Positions 25,828 through 38,499 of a stretch of 64,000 bases of DNA are shown piece by piece. The notes under the pieces were generated by a model. It did no database searches, was not told the origin of the DNA, and saw nothing but the letters and a program-made list of their open reading frames with translations. The DNA comes from Acanthosoma haemorrhoidale (Eukaryota; Arthropoda; Insecta; Hemiptera; Acanthosomatidae). The translations under genes were made by a program, and so were the position numbers. The DNA lies in the NCBI GenBank assembly GCA_930367205.1, contig CAKNEZ010000003.1:930001-994000 (forward strand). The letters run 5' to 3'. The number at the start of each line of letters is the position of its first letter. The first letter of the stretch is position 1.

Positions 25828-27470
25828 ATACTACATTTGTATCCCTTAGGTTTTAATAGCAGTGGAATTTACTAGTAATCCCCGATTTTTTAATAGTCGA
25901 TAAAATTAAGTATATCTGACTATTCACAAAAAAACTAATATTATTCACGGTTCCTATATTTTATAACAAGGTGATATCAATTTCAAGGAAAATACACTCA
26001 TAAAAATTCACATAGACCAATTATTGGAGAATTTCACGGATACTACATTTGTTCAACCATCAGGATTTATTAGCAGTAAACTGACTAGTAATCCCTCTTT
26101 TTTATTAGTACATAGAATTAAGGCGATCTGTAACTAATCACAAAAAACTAATATCTATGAAGATTTATATATTTTTTAGGAAAGTGATATTAATTTCAAG
26201 ATAAATTTACAAATAAACTTACAAGCAGGAATAGTTCACGTATACTACATTTGTATCCCTCGGGTTTTAATAGCAGTTAAATTCACTATTAATCCCCGAT
26301 TTTTTATTAGTCGATAAAATTAAGTATATCTGACTGTTCACAAAAAAACTAATATTATTCACGGTTCCTATTTTTTATAACAAGGTGATATCAATTTCAA
26401 GGAAAATTTACATAGACCAATTATTGGAGAATTTCACGGATACTACATTTGTTTAACCATCAGGTTTTTTTAGCAGTAAACTGACTAGTAATCCATCTTT
26501 TTTATTAATACATAGAATTAAGGCGATCTGTAACTAATCACAAAAAGCTTATATCTATTACGATTTATATATTTTTTAGGAAAGTGATATGATTTTCAAG
26601 ATAAATATACGCATAAACTTAAAAGCAGGAATAGTTCACGTATACTACATTTGTATCCCTCGGGTTTTAATAGCAGTTAAATTCACTAGTAATCCCCGAT
26701 TTTTTATTAGTCGATAAAATTAAGTAAATCTGACTATTCACAAAAAAACTAATATTATTCACGGTTCCTATATTTTATAACAAGGTGATATCAATTTCAA
26801 GGAAAATTCACTCATAAAAATTCACATAGACCAATTATTGGAGAATTTCACGGATACTACATTTGTTTAACCATTAGGTTTTAATAGCAGTAAACTGACT
26901 AGTAATCCCTCTTTTTTATTAGTACATAGAATTAAGGCGATCTGTACTAATCACAAAAAACTAATATCTATGAAGATTTATATATTTTTTAGGAAAGTGG
27001 TATAATTTTGAAGATAAATTTACACATGAACTTAAAAGCAGCAATAGTTCACGTATACTATATTTGTATCCCTCGGGTTTTAATAGCAGTGGAATTTACT
27101 AGCAATCCCCAATTTTTTATTAAACCATAAAATTAAGTAAATCCGTAACTATTCATAAAAAAACTATTATTATTGACGGTTCCTATATTTTATAACAAGG
27201 TGATATTTATTTCAAGGAAAATTCACTCATAAAAATTCACATAGACCAATTATTGGAGAATTTCACGGATACTACATTTGTTAAACCATCAGGTTTTAAT
27301 AGCAGTAAACTGACTAGTAATCCCTCTTTTTTATAAGTACAAAGAATTAAGGCCATCTGTAACTAATCACAAAAAGCTAATATCTATGACGATTTATATA
27401 TTTTTTAGGAAAGTGATATGATTTTCAAGATAAATTTACAAATGAACTTAAAAGCAGGAATAAGTCACGT
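25828..27470 (+). repeat. Tetrameric HOR, tandem copy 2 (1643 bp)
   Basis: Unit starts are 25828, 26242, 26642 and 27055 (414, 400, 413 and 416 bp). The private cccttagg lies in M1. M2 has the forms ctgttcac and tctattacgattt, M3 is entered through aaatatacgcataaac, and M4 has actagcaatcc; these four are shared with copy 3. Confidence 0.88.
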
Positions 27471-29113
27471 ATACTACATTTGTATCCCTCGGGTTTTAAT
27501 AGCAGTGGAATTTACTAGTAATCCCCGATTTTTTAATAGTCGATAAAATTAAGTATATCTGACTATTCACAAAAAAACTAATATTATTCACGGTTCCTAT
27601 ATTTTATAACAAGGTGATATCAATTTCAAGGAAAATACACTCATAAAAATTCACATAGACCAATTATTGGAGAATTTCAGGGATACTACATTTGTTCAAC
27701 CATCAGGTTTTATTAGCAGTAAACTGACTAGTAATCCCTCTTTTTAATTAGTACATAGAATTAAGACGATCTGTAACTAATCACAAAAAACTAATATCTA
27801 TGAAGATTTATATATTTTTTAGGAAAGTGATATTAATTTCAAGATAAATTTACAAATAAACTTACAAGCAGGAATAGTTCACGTATACTACATTTGTATC
27901 CCTCGGGTTTTAATAGCAGTTAAATTCACTATTAATCCCCGATTTTTTATTAGTCGATAAAATTAAGTATATCTGACTGTTCACAAAAAAACTAATATTA
28001 TTCACGGTTCCTATTTTTTATAACAAGGTGATATCAATTTCAAGGAAAATTTACATAGACCAATTATTGGAGAATTTCACGGATACTACATTTGTTTAAC
28101 CATCAGGTTTTTTTAGCAGTAAACTGACTAGTAATCCATCTTTTTTATTAATACATAGAATTAAGGCGATCTGTAACTAATCACAAAAAGCTTATATCTA
28201 TTACGATTTATATATTTTTTAGGAAAGTGATATGATTTTCAAGATAAATATACGCATAAACTTAAAAGCAGGAATAGTTCACGTATACTACATTTGTATC
28301 CCTCGGGTTTTAATAGCAGTTAAATTCACTAGTAATCCCCGATTTTTTATTAGTTGATAAAATTAAGTAAATCTGACTATTCACAAAAAAACTAATATTA
28401 TTCACGGTTCCTATATTTTATAACAAGGTGATATCAATTTCAAGGAAAATTCACTCATAAAAATTCACATAGACCAATTATTGGAGAATTTCACGGATAC
28501 TACATTTGTTTAACCATTAGGTTTTAATAGCAGTAAACTGACTCGTAATCCCTCTTTTTTATTAGTACATAGAATTAAGGCGATCTGTACTAATCACAAA
28601 AAACTAATATCTATGAAGATTTATATATTTTTTAGGAAAGTGGTATAATTTTGAAGATAAATTTACACATGAACTTAAAAGCAGGAATAGTTCACGTATA
28701 CTATATTTGTATCCCTCGGGTTTTAATAGCAGTGGAATTTACTAGCAATCCCCAATTTTTTATTAAACCATAAAATTAAGTAAATCCGTAACTATTCATA
28801 AAAAAACTAATATTATTGACGGTTCCTATATTTTATAACAAGGTGATATTTATTTCAAGGAAAATTCACTCATAAAAATTCACATAGACCAATTATTGGA
28901 GAATTTCACGGATACTACATTTGTTAAACCATCAGGATTTAATAGCAGTAAACTGACTAGTAATCCCTCTTTTTTATAAGTACAAAGAATTAAGGCCATC
29001 TGTAACTAATCACAAAAAGCTAATATCTATGACGATTTATATATTTTTTAGGAAAGTGATATGATTTTCAAGATAAATTTACAAATGAACTTAAAAGCAG
29101 GAATAAGTCACGT
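27471..29113 (+). repeat. Tetrameric HOR, tandem copy 3 (1643 bp)
   Basis: Unit starts are 27471, 27885, 28285 and 28698 (414, 400, 413 and 416 bp). It shares with copy 2 the variants ctgttcac, tctattacgattt, aaatatacgcat, actagcaatcc and gtacaaagaatt. Private changes include attagttgataa and gactcgtaatcc in M3. Copies 2 and 3 are the closest neighbouring pair in this run. Confidence 0.88.
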
Positions 29114-30341
29114 ATACTACATTTGTATCCCTCGGGTTTTAATAGCAGTTAAATTCACTATTAATCCCCGATTTTTTATTAGTCGATAAAATTAAGTATA
29201 TCTGACTGTTGACAAAAAAGCTAATATTATTCACGGTTCCTATTTTTTATAACAAGGTGATATCAATTTCAAGGAAAATTTACATAGACCAATTATTGGA
29301 GAATTTCCCGGATACTACATTTGTTTAACCATCAGGTTTTTTTAGCAGTAAACTGACTAGTAATCCATCTTTTTTATTAATACATAGAATTAAGGCGATC
29401 TGTAACTAATCACAAAAAGCTTATATCTATGACGATTTATATATTTTTTAGGAAAGTGATATGATTTTCAAGATAAATTTACGCATAAACTTAAAAGCAG
29501 GAATAGTTCACGTATACTACATTTGTATCCCTCGGGTTTTAATAGCAGTTAAATTCACTAGTAATCCCCGATTTTTTATTAGTCGATAAAATTGAGTAAA
29601 TCTGACTATTCACAAAAAAACTAATATTATTTACGGTTCCTATATTTTATAACAAGGTGATATCAATTTCAAGGAAAATTCACTCATAAAAATTCACATA
29701 GACCAATTATTGGAGAATTTCACGGATACTACATTTGTTTAACCATTAGGTTTTAATAGCAGTAAACTGACTAGTGATTCCTCTTTTTTATTAGTACATA
29801 GAATTAAGGCGATCTTTACTAATCACAAAAAACTAATATCTATGAAGATTTATATATTTTTTAGGAAGTGGTATAATTTTGAAGATAAATTTACACATGA
29901 ACTTAAAAGCAGGAATAGTTCACGTATACTATATTTGTATCCCTCGGCTTTTAATAGCAGTGGAATTTACTAGTAATCCCCAATTTTTTATTAAACCATA
30001 AAATTAAGTAAATCCGTAACTATTCATAAAAAAACTAATATTATTGACGGTTCCTATATTTTATAACAAGGTGATATCAATTTCAAGGAAAATTCACCCA
30101 TAAAAAATCACATAGACCAATTATTGGAGAATTTCACGGATACTACATTTGTTAAACCATCAGGTTTTAAAAGCAGTAAACTGACTAGTAATTCCACTTT
30201 TTTATTAGTACATAGAATTAAGGCCATCTGTAACTAATCACAAAAAGCTAATATCTTTAAAGATTTATATATTTTTTAGGAAAGTGATATTAATTTCAAG
30301 ATAAATTTACACATGTACTTAAAAGCAAGAATAGTCCACGT
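29114..30341 (+). repeat. Three units after the tetramer run
   Basis: Unit starts are 29114, 29514 and 29926 (400, 412 and 416 bp). Unit 29114 fuses an M1-type entry (aataagtcac) to an M2-type body (cactattaatcc), so an M1 unit has been lost at this boundary. Unit 29514 is 412 bp because it lacks a base in ggaagtggtataatt as well as in the tactaatc site (ctttactaatc). Unit 29926 has the cggctttt and cccataaaaaatc forms that open most HOR units from 35640 on. Confidence 0.75.
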
Positions 30342-32783
30342 ATACTACATTTGTATCCCTGTGGTTTTAATAGCAGTTAAATCCACTAGTAATCCCCGAT
30401 TTTTTATTAGTCGATAAAATTAAGTAAATCTGACTATTCACAAAAAAACTAATATTATTCACGGTTCCTATATTTTATAACAAGGTGATATCAATTTCAA
30501 GGAAAATACACTCATAAAAATTCACATAGACCAATTATTGGAGAATTTCACGGATACTACATTCGTTCAACCATCAGGTTTTATTAGCAGTAAACTGACT
30601 AGTAATCCCTCTTTTTTATTAGTACATAGAATTAAGGCGATCTGTAACTAATCACAAAAAACTAATATCTATGAAGATTTATATATTTTTTAGGAAAGTG
30701 ATATTAATTTCAAGATAAATTTACAAATAAACTTACAAGCAGGAATAGTTCACGTATACTACATTTGTATCCCTCGGGTTTTAATAGCAGTTAAATTCAC
30801 TATTAATCCCCGATTTTTTATTAGTCGATAAAATTAAGTATATCTGACTATTGACAAAAAAACTAATATTATTCACGGTTCCTATTTTTTATAACAAGGT
30901 GATATCAATTTCAAGGAAAATTTACATAGACCAATTATTGGAGAATTTCACGGATACTACATTTGTTTAACCATCAGGTTTTTTTAGCAGTAAACTGACT
31001 AGTAATCCATCTTTTTTATTAATACATAGAATTAAGGCGATCTGTAACTAATCACAAAAAGCTTATATCTATGACGATTTATATATTTTTTAGGAAAGTG
31101 GTATAATTTTGAAGATAAATTTACACATGAACTTAAAAGCAGGAATAGTTCACGTATACTATATTTGTATCCCTCGGGTTTTAATAGCAGTGGAATTTAC
31201 TAGTAATCCCCGATTTTTTAATAGTCGATAAAATTAAGTATATCTGACTATTCACAAAAAAACTAATATTATTCACGGTTCCTGTATTTTATAACAAGGT
31301 GATATCAATTTCAAGGAAAATACACTCATAAAAATTCACATAGACCAATTATTGGAGAATTTCACGGATACTACATTCGTTCAACCATCAGGTTTTATTA
31401 GCAGTAAACTGACTAGTAATCCCTCTTTTTTATTAGTACATAGAATTAAGGCGATCTGTAACTAATCACAAAAAACTAATATCTATGAAGATTTATATAT
31501 TTTTTAGGAAAGTGATATTAATTTCAAGATAAATTTACAAATAAACTTACAAGCAGGAATAGTTCACGTATACTACATTTGTATCCCTCGGGTTTTAATA
31601 GCAGTTAAATTCACTATTAATCCCCGATTTTTTATTAGTCGATAAAATTAAGTATATCTGACTATTGACAAAAAAACTAATATTATTCACGGTTCCTATT
31701 TTTTATAACAAGGTGATATCAATTTCAAGGAAAATTTACATAGACCAATTATTGGAGAATTTCACGGATACTACATTTGTTTAACCATCAGGTTTTTTTA
31801 GCAGTAAACTGACTAGTAATCCATCTTTTTTATTAATACATAGAATTAAGGCGATCTGTAACTAATCACAAAAAGCTTATATCTATGACGATTTATATAT
31901 TTTTTAGGAAAGTGGTATAATTTTGAAGATAAATTTACACATGAACTTAAAAGCAGGAATAGTTCACGTATACTATATTTGTATCCCTCGGGTTTTAATA
32001 GCAGTGGAATTTACTAGTAATCCCCGATTTTTTAATAGTCGATAAAATTAAGTATATCTGACTATTCACAAAAAAACTAATATTATTCACGGTTCCTGTA
32101 TTTTATAACAAGGTGATATCAATTTCAAGGAAAATACACTCATAAAAATTCACATAGACCAATTATTGGAGAATTTCACGGATACTACATTTGTTCAACC
32201 ATCAGGTTTTATTAGCAGTAAACTGACTAGTAATCCCTCTTTTTAATTAGTACATAGAATTAAGGCGATCTGTAACTAATCACAAAAAACTAATATCTAT
32301 GAAGATTTATATATTTTTTAGGAAAGTGATATTAATTTCAAGATAAATTTACAAATAAACTTACAAGCAGGAATAGTTCACGTATACTACATTTGTATCC
32401 CTCGGGTTTTAATAGCAGTTAAATTCACTATTAATCCCCGATTTTTTATTAGTCGATAAAATTAAGTATATCTGACTGTTGACAAAAAAGCTAATATTAT
32501 TCACGGTTCCTATTTTTTATAACAAGGTGATATCAATTTCAAGGAAAATTTACATAGACCAATTATTGGAGAATTTCCCGGATACTACATTTGTTTAACC
32601 ATCAGGTTTTTTTAGCAGTAAACTGACTAGTAATCCATCTTTTTTATTAATACATAGAATTAAGGCGATCTGTAACTAATCACAAAAAGCTTATATCTAT
32701 GACGATTTATATATTTTTTAGGAAAGTGATATGATTTTCAAGATAAATTTACGCATAAACTTAAAAGCAGGAATAGTTCACGT
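30342..32783 (+). repeat. Dimeric HOR, 3 x 814 bp
   Basis: Unit starts are 30342/30756, 31156/31570 and 31970/32384 (414 + 400 bp each time). Dimers 2 and 3 share the M4-type entry gtggtataattttgaag, atactatatttg fused to ttttttaatagtcg, and the private cctgtatttt. Dimer 1 has the same second unit but a cctgtggtttt first unit. Dimers 1 and 2 share attcgttcaacc, which dimer 3 lacks. Confidence 0.85.
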
Positions 32784-33596
32784 ATACTACATTTGTATCC
32801 CTCGGGTTTTAATAGCAGTTAAATTCACTATTAATCCCCGATTTTTTATTAGTCGATAAAATTAAGTATATCTGACTGTTCACAAAAAAACTAATATTAT
32901 TCACGGTTCCTATTTTTTATAACAAGGTGATATCAATTTCAAGGAAAATTTACATAGACCAATTATTGGAGAATTTCACGGATACTACATTTGTTTAACC
33001 ATCAGGTTTTTTTAGCAGTAAACTGACTAGTAATCCATCTTTTTTATTAATACATAGAATTAAGGCGATCTGTAACTAATCACAAAAAGCTTATATCTAT
33101 TACGATTTATATATTTTTTAGGAAAGTGATATGATTTTCAAGATAAATATACGCATAAACTTAAAAGCAGGAATAGTTCACGTATACTACATTTGTATCC
33201 CTCGGGTTTTAATAGCAGTTAAATTCACTAGTAATCCCCGATTTTTTATTAGTCGATAAAATTAAGTAAATCTGACTATTCACAAAAAAACTAATATTAT
33301 TCACGGTTCCTATATTTTATAACAAGGTGATATCAATTTCAAGGAAAATTCACTCATAAAAATTCACATAGACCAATTATTGGAGAATTTCACGGATACT
33401 ACATTTGTTTAACCATTAGGTTTTAATAGCAGTAAACTGACTAGTAATCCCTCTTTTTTATTAGTACATAGAATTAAGGCGATCTGTACTAATCACAAAA
33501 AACTAATATCTATGAAGATTTATATATTTTTTAGGAAAGTGGTATAATTTTGAAGATAAATTTACACATGAACTTAAAAGCAGGAATAGTTCACGT
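32784..33596 (+). repeat. M2 and M3 units linking two HOR regions
   Basis: Unit starts are 32784 (400 bp, cactattaatcc, ctgttcac) and 33184 (413 bp, gtactaatc). They match the M2-M3 pair of tetramer copies 2 and 3, so with the following unit at 33597 the tetramer order resumes here. Confidence 0.75.
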
Positions 33597-35639
33597 ATAC
33601 TATATTTGTATCCCTCGGGTTTTAATAGCAGTGGAATTTACTAGCAATCCCCAATTTTTTATTAAACCATAAAATTAAGTAAATCCGTAACTATTCATAA
33701 AAAAACTAATATTATTGACGGTTCCTATATTTTATAACAAGGTGATATTTATTTCAAGGAAAATTCACTCATAAAAATTCACATAGACCAATTATTGGAG
33801 AATTTCACGGATACTATATTTGTTAAACCATCAGGTTTTAATAGCAGTAAACTGACTAGTAATCCCTCTTTTTTATAAGTACAAAGAATTAAGGCCATCT
33901 GTAACTAATCACAAAAAGCTAATATCTATGACGATTTATATATTTTTTAGGAAAGTGATATGATTTTCAAGATAAATTTACAAATGAACTTAAAAGCAGG
34001 AATAAGTCACGTATACTACATTTGTATCCCTCGGGTTTTAATAGCAGTGGAATTTACTAGTAATCCCCGATTTTTTAATAGTCGATAAAATTAAGTATAT
34101 CTGACTATTCACAAAAAAACTAATATTATTCACGGTTCCTATATTTTATAACAAGGTGATATCAATTTCAAGGAAAATTCACCCATAAAAAATCACATAG
34201 ACCAATTATTGGAGAATTTCACGGATACTACATTTGTTAAACCATCAGGTTTTAAAAGCAGTAAACTGACTAGTAATTCCACTTTTTTATTAGTACATAG
34301 AATTAAGGCCATCTGTAACTAATCACAAAAAACTAATATCTATGAAGATTTATATATTTTTTAGGAAAGTGATATTAATTTCAAGATAAATTTACAAATA
34401 AACTTACAAGCAGGAATAGTTCACGTATACTACATTTGTATCCCTCGGGTTTTAATAGCAGTTAAATTCACTATTAATCCCCGATTTTTTATTAGTCGAT
34501 AAAATTAAGTATATCTGACTGTTGACAAAAAAGCTAATATTATTCACGGTTCCTATTTTTTATAACAAGGTGATATCAATTTCAAGGAAAATTTACATAG
34601 ACCAATTATTGGAGAATTTCACGGATACTACATTTGTTTAACCATCAGGTTTTTTTAGCAGTAAACTGACTAGTAATCCATTTTTTTTATTAATACATAG
34701 AATTAAGGCGATCTGTAACTAATCACAAAAAGCTTATATCTATTACGATTTATATATTTTTTAGGAAAGTGATATGATTTTCAAGATAAATATACGCATA
34801 AACTTAAAAGCAGGAATAGTTCACGTATACTACATTTGTATCCCTCGGGTTTTAATAGCAGTTAAATTCACTAGTAATCCCCGATTTTTTATTAGTCGAT
34901 AAAATTAAGTAAATCTGACTATTCACAAAAAAACTAATATTATTCACGGTTCCTATTTTTTATAACAAGGTGATATCAATTTCAAGGAAAATTTACATAG
35001 ACCAATTATTGGAGAATTTCCCGGATACTACATTTGTTTAACCATCAGGTTTTTTTAGCAGTAAACTGACTAGTAATCCATCTTTTTTATTAATACATAG
35101 AATTAAGGCGATCTGTAACTAATCACAAAAAGCTTATATCTATGACGATTTATATATTTTTTAGGAAAGTGATATGATTTTCAAGATAAATTTACGCATA
35201 AACTCAAAAGCAGGAATAGTTCACGTATACTACATTTGTATCCCTCGGGTTTTAATAGCAGTTAAATTCACTAGTAATCCCCGATTTTTTATTAGTCGAT
35301 AAAATTGAGTAAATCTGACTATTCACAAAAAAACTAATATTATTTACGGTTCCTATATTTTATAACAAGGTGATATCAATTTCAAGGAAAATTCACTCAT
35401 AAAAATTCACATAGACCAATTATTGGAGAATTTCACGGATACTACATTTGTTTAACCATTAGGTTTTAATAGCAGTAAACTGACTAGTAATTCCTCTTTT
35501 TTATTAGTACATAGAATTAAGGCGATCTGTACTAATCACAAAAAACTAATATCTATGAAGATTTATATATTTTTTAGGAAAGTGGTATAATTTTGAAGAT
35601 AAATTTACACATGAACTTAAAAGCAGGAATAGTTCACGT
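33597..35639 (+). repeat. Variable HOR, 5-mer (2043 bp)
   Basis: Unit starts are 33597, 34013, 34427, 34827 and 35227 (416, 414, 400, 400 and 413 bp). The first unit has actatatttg with actagcaatcc, the last has aaaattgagtaaatc and gtactaatc. Bases 34427-35639 match 41789-43001 (shift 7362 bp), including the shared rare tccattttttttatt and cctattttttataac followed by ttcccgg. Confidence 0.83.
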
Positions 35640-38499
35640 ATACTATATTTGTATCCCTCGGCTTTTAATAGCAGTGGAATTTACTAGTAATCCCCAATTT
35701 TTTATTAAACCATAAAATTAAGTAAATCCGTAACTATTCATAAAAAAACTAATATTATTGACGGTTCCTATATTTTATAACAAGGTGATATCAATTTCAA
35801 GGAAAATTCACCCATAAAAAATCACATAGACCAATTATTGGAGAATTTCACGGATACTACATTTGTTAAACCATCAGGTTTTAAAAGCAGTAAACTGACT
35901 AGTAATTCCACTTTTTTATTAGTACATAGAATTAAGGCCATCTGTAACTAATCACAAAAAGTTAATATCTTTAAAGATTTTTATATTTTTTAGGAAAGTG
36001 ATATTAATTTCAAGATAAATTTACACATGTACTTAAAAGCAGGAATAGTCCACGTATACTACATTTGTATCCCTGTGGTTTTAATAGCAGTTAAATCCAC
36101 TAGTAATCCCCGATTTTTTATTAGTCGATAAAATTAAGTAAATCTGACTATTCACAAAAAAACTAATATTATTCACGGTTCCTATATTTTATAACAAGGT
36201 GATATCAATTTCAAGGAAAATTTACATAGACCAATTATTGGAGAATTTCACGGATACTACATTTGTTCAACCATCAGGTTTTAATAGCAGTAAACTGACT
36301 AGTAATCCCTCTTTTTTATTAGTACATAGAATTAAGGCCATCTGTAACTAATCACAAAAAGCTAATATCTATGACGATTTATATATTTTTTAGGAAAGTC
36401 GTATAATATTCAAGATAAATTTACAAATGAACTTACAAGCAGGAATAGTTCACGTATACTAAGTTTGTATCCCTCGGGTTTTAATAGCAGTGGAATTCAC
36501 TAGTAATCTCCAATTTTTAATTAAACCATAAAATTAAGTAAATCCGTAACTATTCACAAAAAACCTAATATTATTGACGGTTCCTATATTTTACAACAAG
36601 GTGATATTTATTTCAAGGAAAATTCACTCATAAAAATTCACATAGACCAATTATTGGAGAATTTCACGGATACTACATTTGTTCAACCATCAGGTTTTAA
36701 TAGCAGTAAACTGACTAGTAATCCCTCTTTTTTATTAGTACATAGAATTAAGGCCATCTGTAACTAATCACAAAAAGCTAATATCTATGACGATTTATAT
36801 ATTTTTTTAGGAAAGTGATATGATTTTCAAGATAAATTTACAAATGAACTTAAAAGCAGGAATAAGTCACGTATACTACATTTGTATCCCTCGGGTTTTA
36901 ATAGCAGTGGAATTTACTAGTAATCCCCGATTTTTTAATAGTCGATAAAATTAAGTATATCTGACTATTCACAAAAAAACTAATATTATTCACGGTTCCT
37001 GTATTTTATAACAAGGTGATATCAATTTCAAGGAAAATACACTCATAAAAATTCACATAGACCAATTATTGGAGAATTTCACGGATACTACATTTGTTCA
37101 ACCATCAGGTTTTATTAGCAGTAAACTGACTAGTAATCCCTCTTTTTAATTAGTACATAGAATTAAGGCGATCTGTAACTAATCACAAAAAACTAATATC
37201 TATGAAGATTTATATATTTTTTAGGAAAGTGATATTAATTTCAAGATAAATTTACAAATAAACTTACAAGCAGGAATAGTTCACGTATACTACATTTGTA
37301 TCCCTCGGGTTTTAATAGCAGTTAAATTCACTATTAATCCCCGATTTTTTATTAGTCGATAAAATTAAGTATATCTGACTGTTGACAAAAAAGCTAATAT
37401 TATTCACGGTTCCTATTTTTTATAACAAGGTGATATCAATTTCAAGGAAAATTTACATAGACCAATTATTGGAGAATTTCCCGGATACTACATTTGTTTA
37501 ACCATCAGGTTTTTTTAGCAGTAAACTGACTAGTAATCCATCTTTTTTATTAATACATAGAATTAAGGCGATCTGTAACTAATCACAAAAAGCTTATATC
37601 TATGACGATTTATATATTTTTTAGGAAAGTGATATGATTTTCAAGATAAATTTACGCATAAACTTAAAAGCAGGAATAGTTCACGTATACTACATTTGTA
37701 TCCCTCGGGTTTTAATAGCAGTTAAATTCACTATTAATCCCCGATTTTTTATTAGTCGATAAAATTAAGTATATCTGACTGTTCACAAAAAAACTAATAT
37801 TATTCACGGTTCCTATTTTTTATAACAAGGTGATATCAATTTCAAGGAAAATTTACATAGACCAATTATTGGAGAATTTCACGGATACTACATTTGTTTA
37901 ACCATCAGGTTTTTTTAGCAGTAAACTGACTAGTAATCCATCTTTTTTATTAATACATAGAATTAAGGCGATCTGTAACTAATCACAAAAAGCTTATATC
38001 TATTACGATTTATATATTTTTTAGGAAAGTGATATGATTTTCAAGATAAATATACGCATAAACTTAAAAGCAGGAATAGTTCACGTATACTACATTTGTA
38101 TCCCTCGGGTTTTAATAGCAGTTAAATTCACTAGTAATCCCCGATTTTTTATTAGTCGATAAAATTGAGTAAATCTGACTATTCACAAAAAAACTAATAT
38201 TATTTACGGTTCCTATATTTTATAACAAGGTGATATCAATTTCAAGGAAAATTCACTCATAAAAATTCACATAGACCAATTATTGGAGAATTTCACGGAT
38301 ACTACATTTGTTTAACCATTAGGTTTTAATAGCAGTAAACTGACTAGTAATTCCTCTTTTTTATTAGTACATAGAATTAAGGCGATCTGTACTAATCACA
38401 AAAAACTAATATCTATGAAGATTTATATATTTTTTAGGAAAGTGGTATAATTTTGAAGATAAATTTACACATGAACTTAAAAGCAGGAATAGTTCACGT
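35640..38499 (+). repeat. Variable HOR, 7-mer (2860 bp)
   Basis: Unit starts are 35640, 36056, 36456, 36873, 37287, 37687 and 38087 (416, 400, 417, 414, 400, 400 and 413 bp). The opening unit has cggctttt and cccataaaaaatc, the second cctgtggtttt, the third the rare actaagtttgt. The 417-bp length is due to one extra T in a run near 36800. The next HOR unit repeats the first five members and drops one of the two 400-bp units. Confidence 0.87.
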
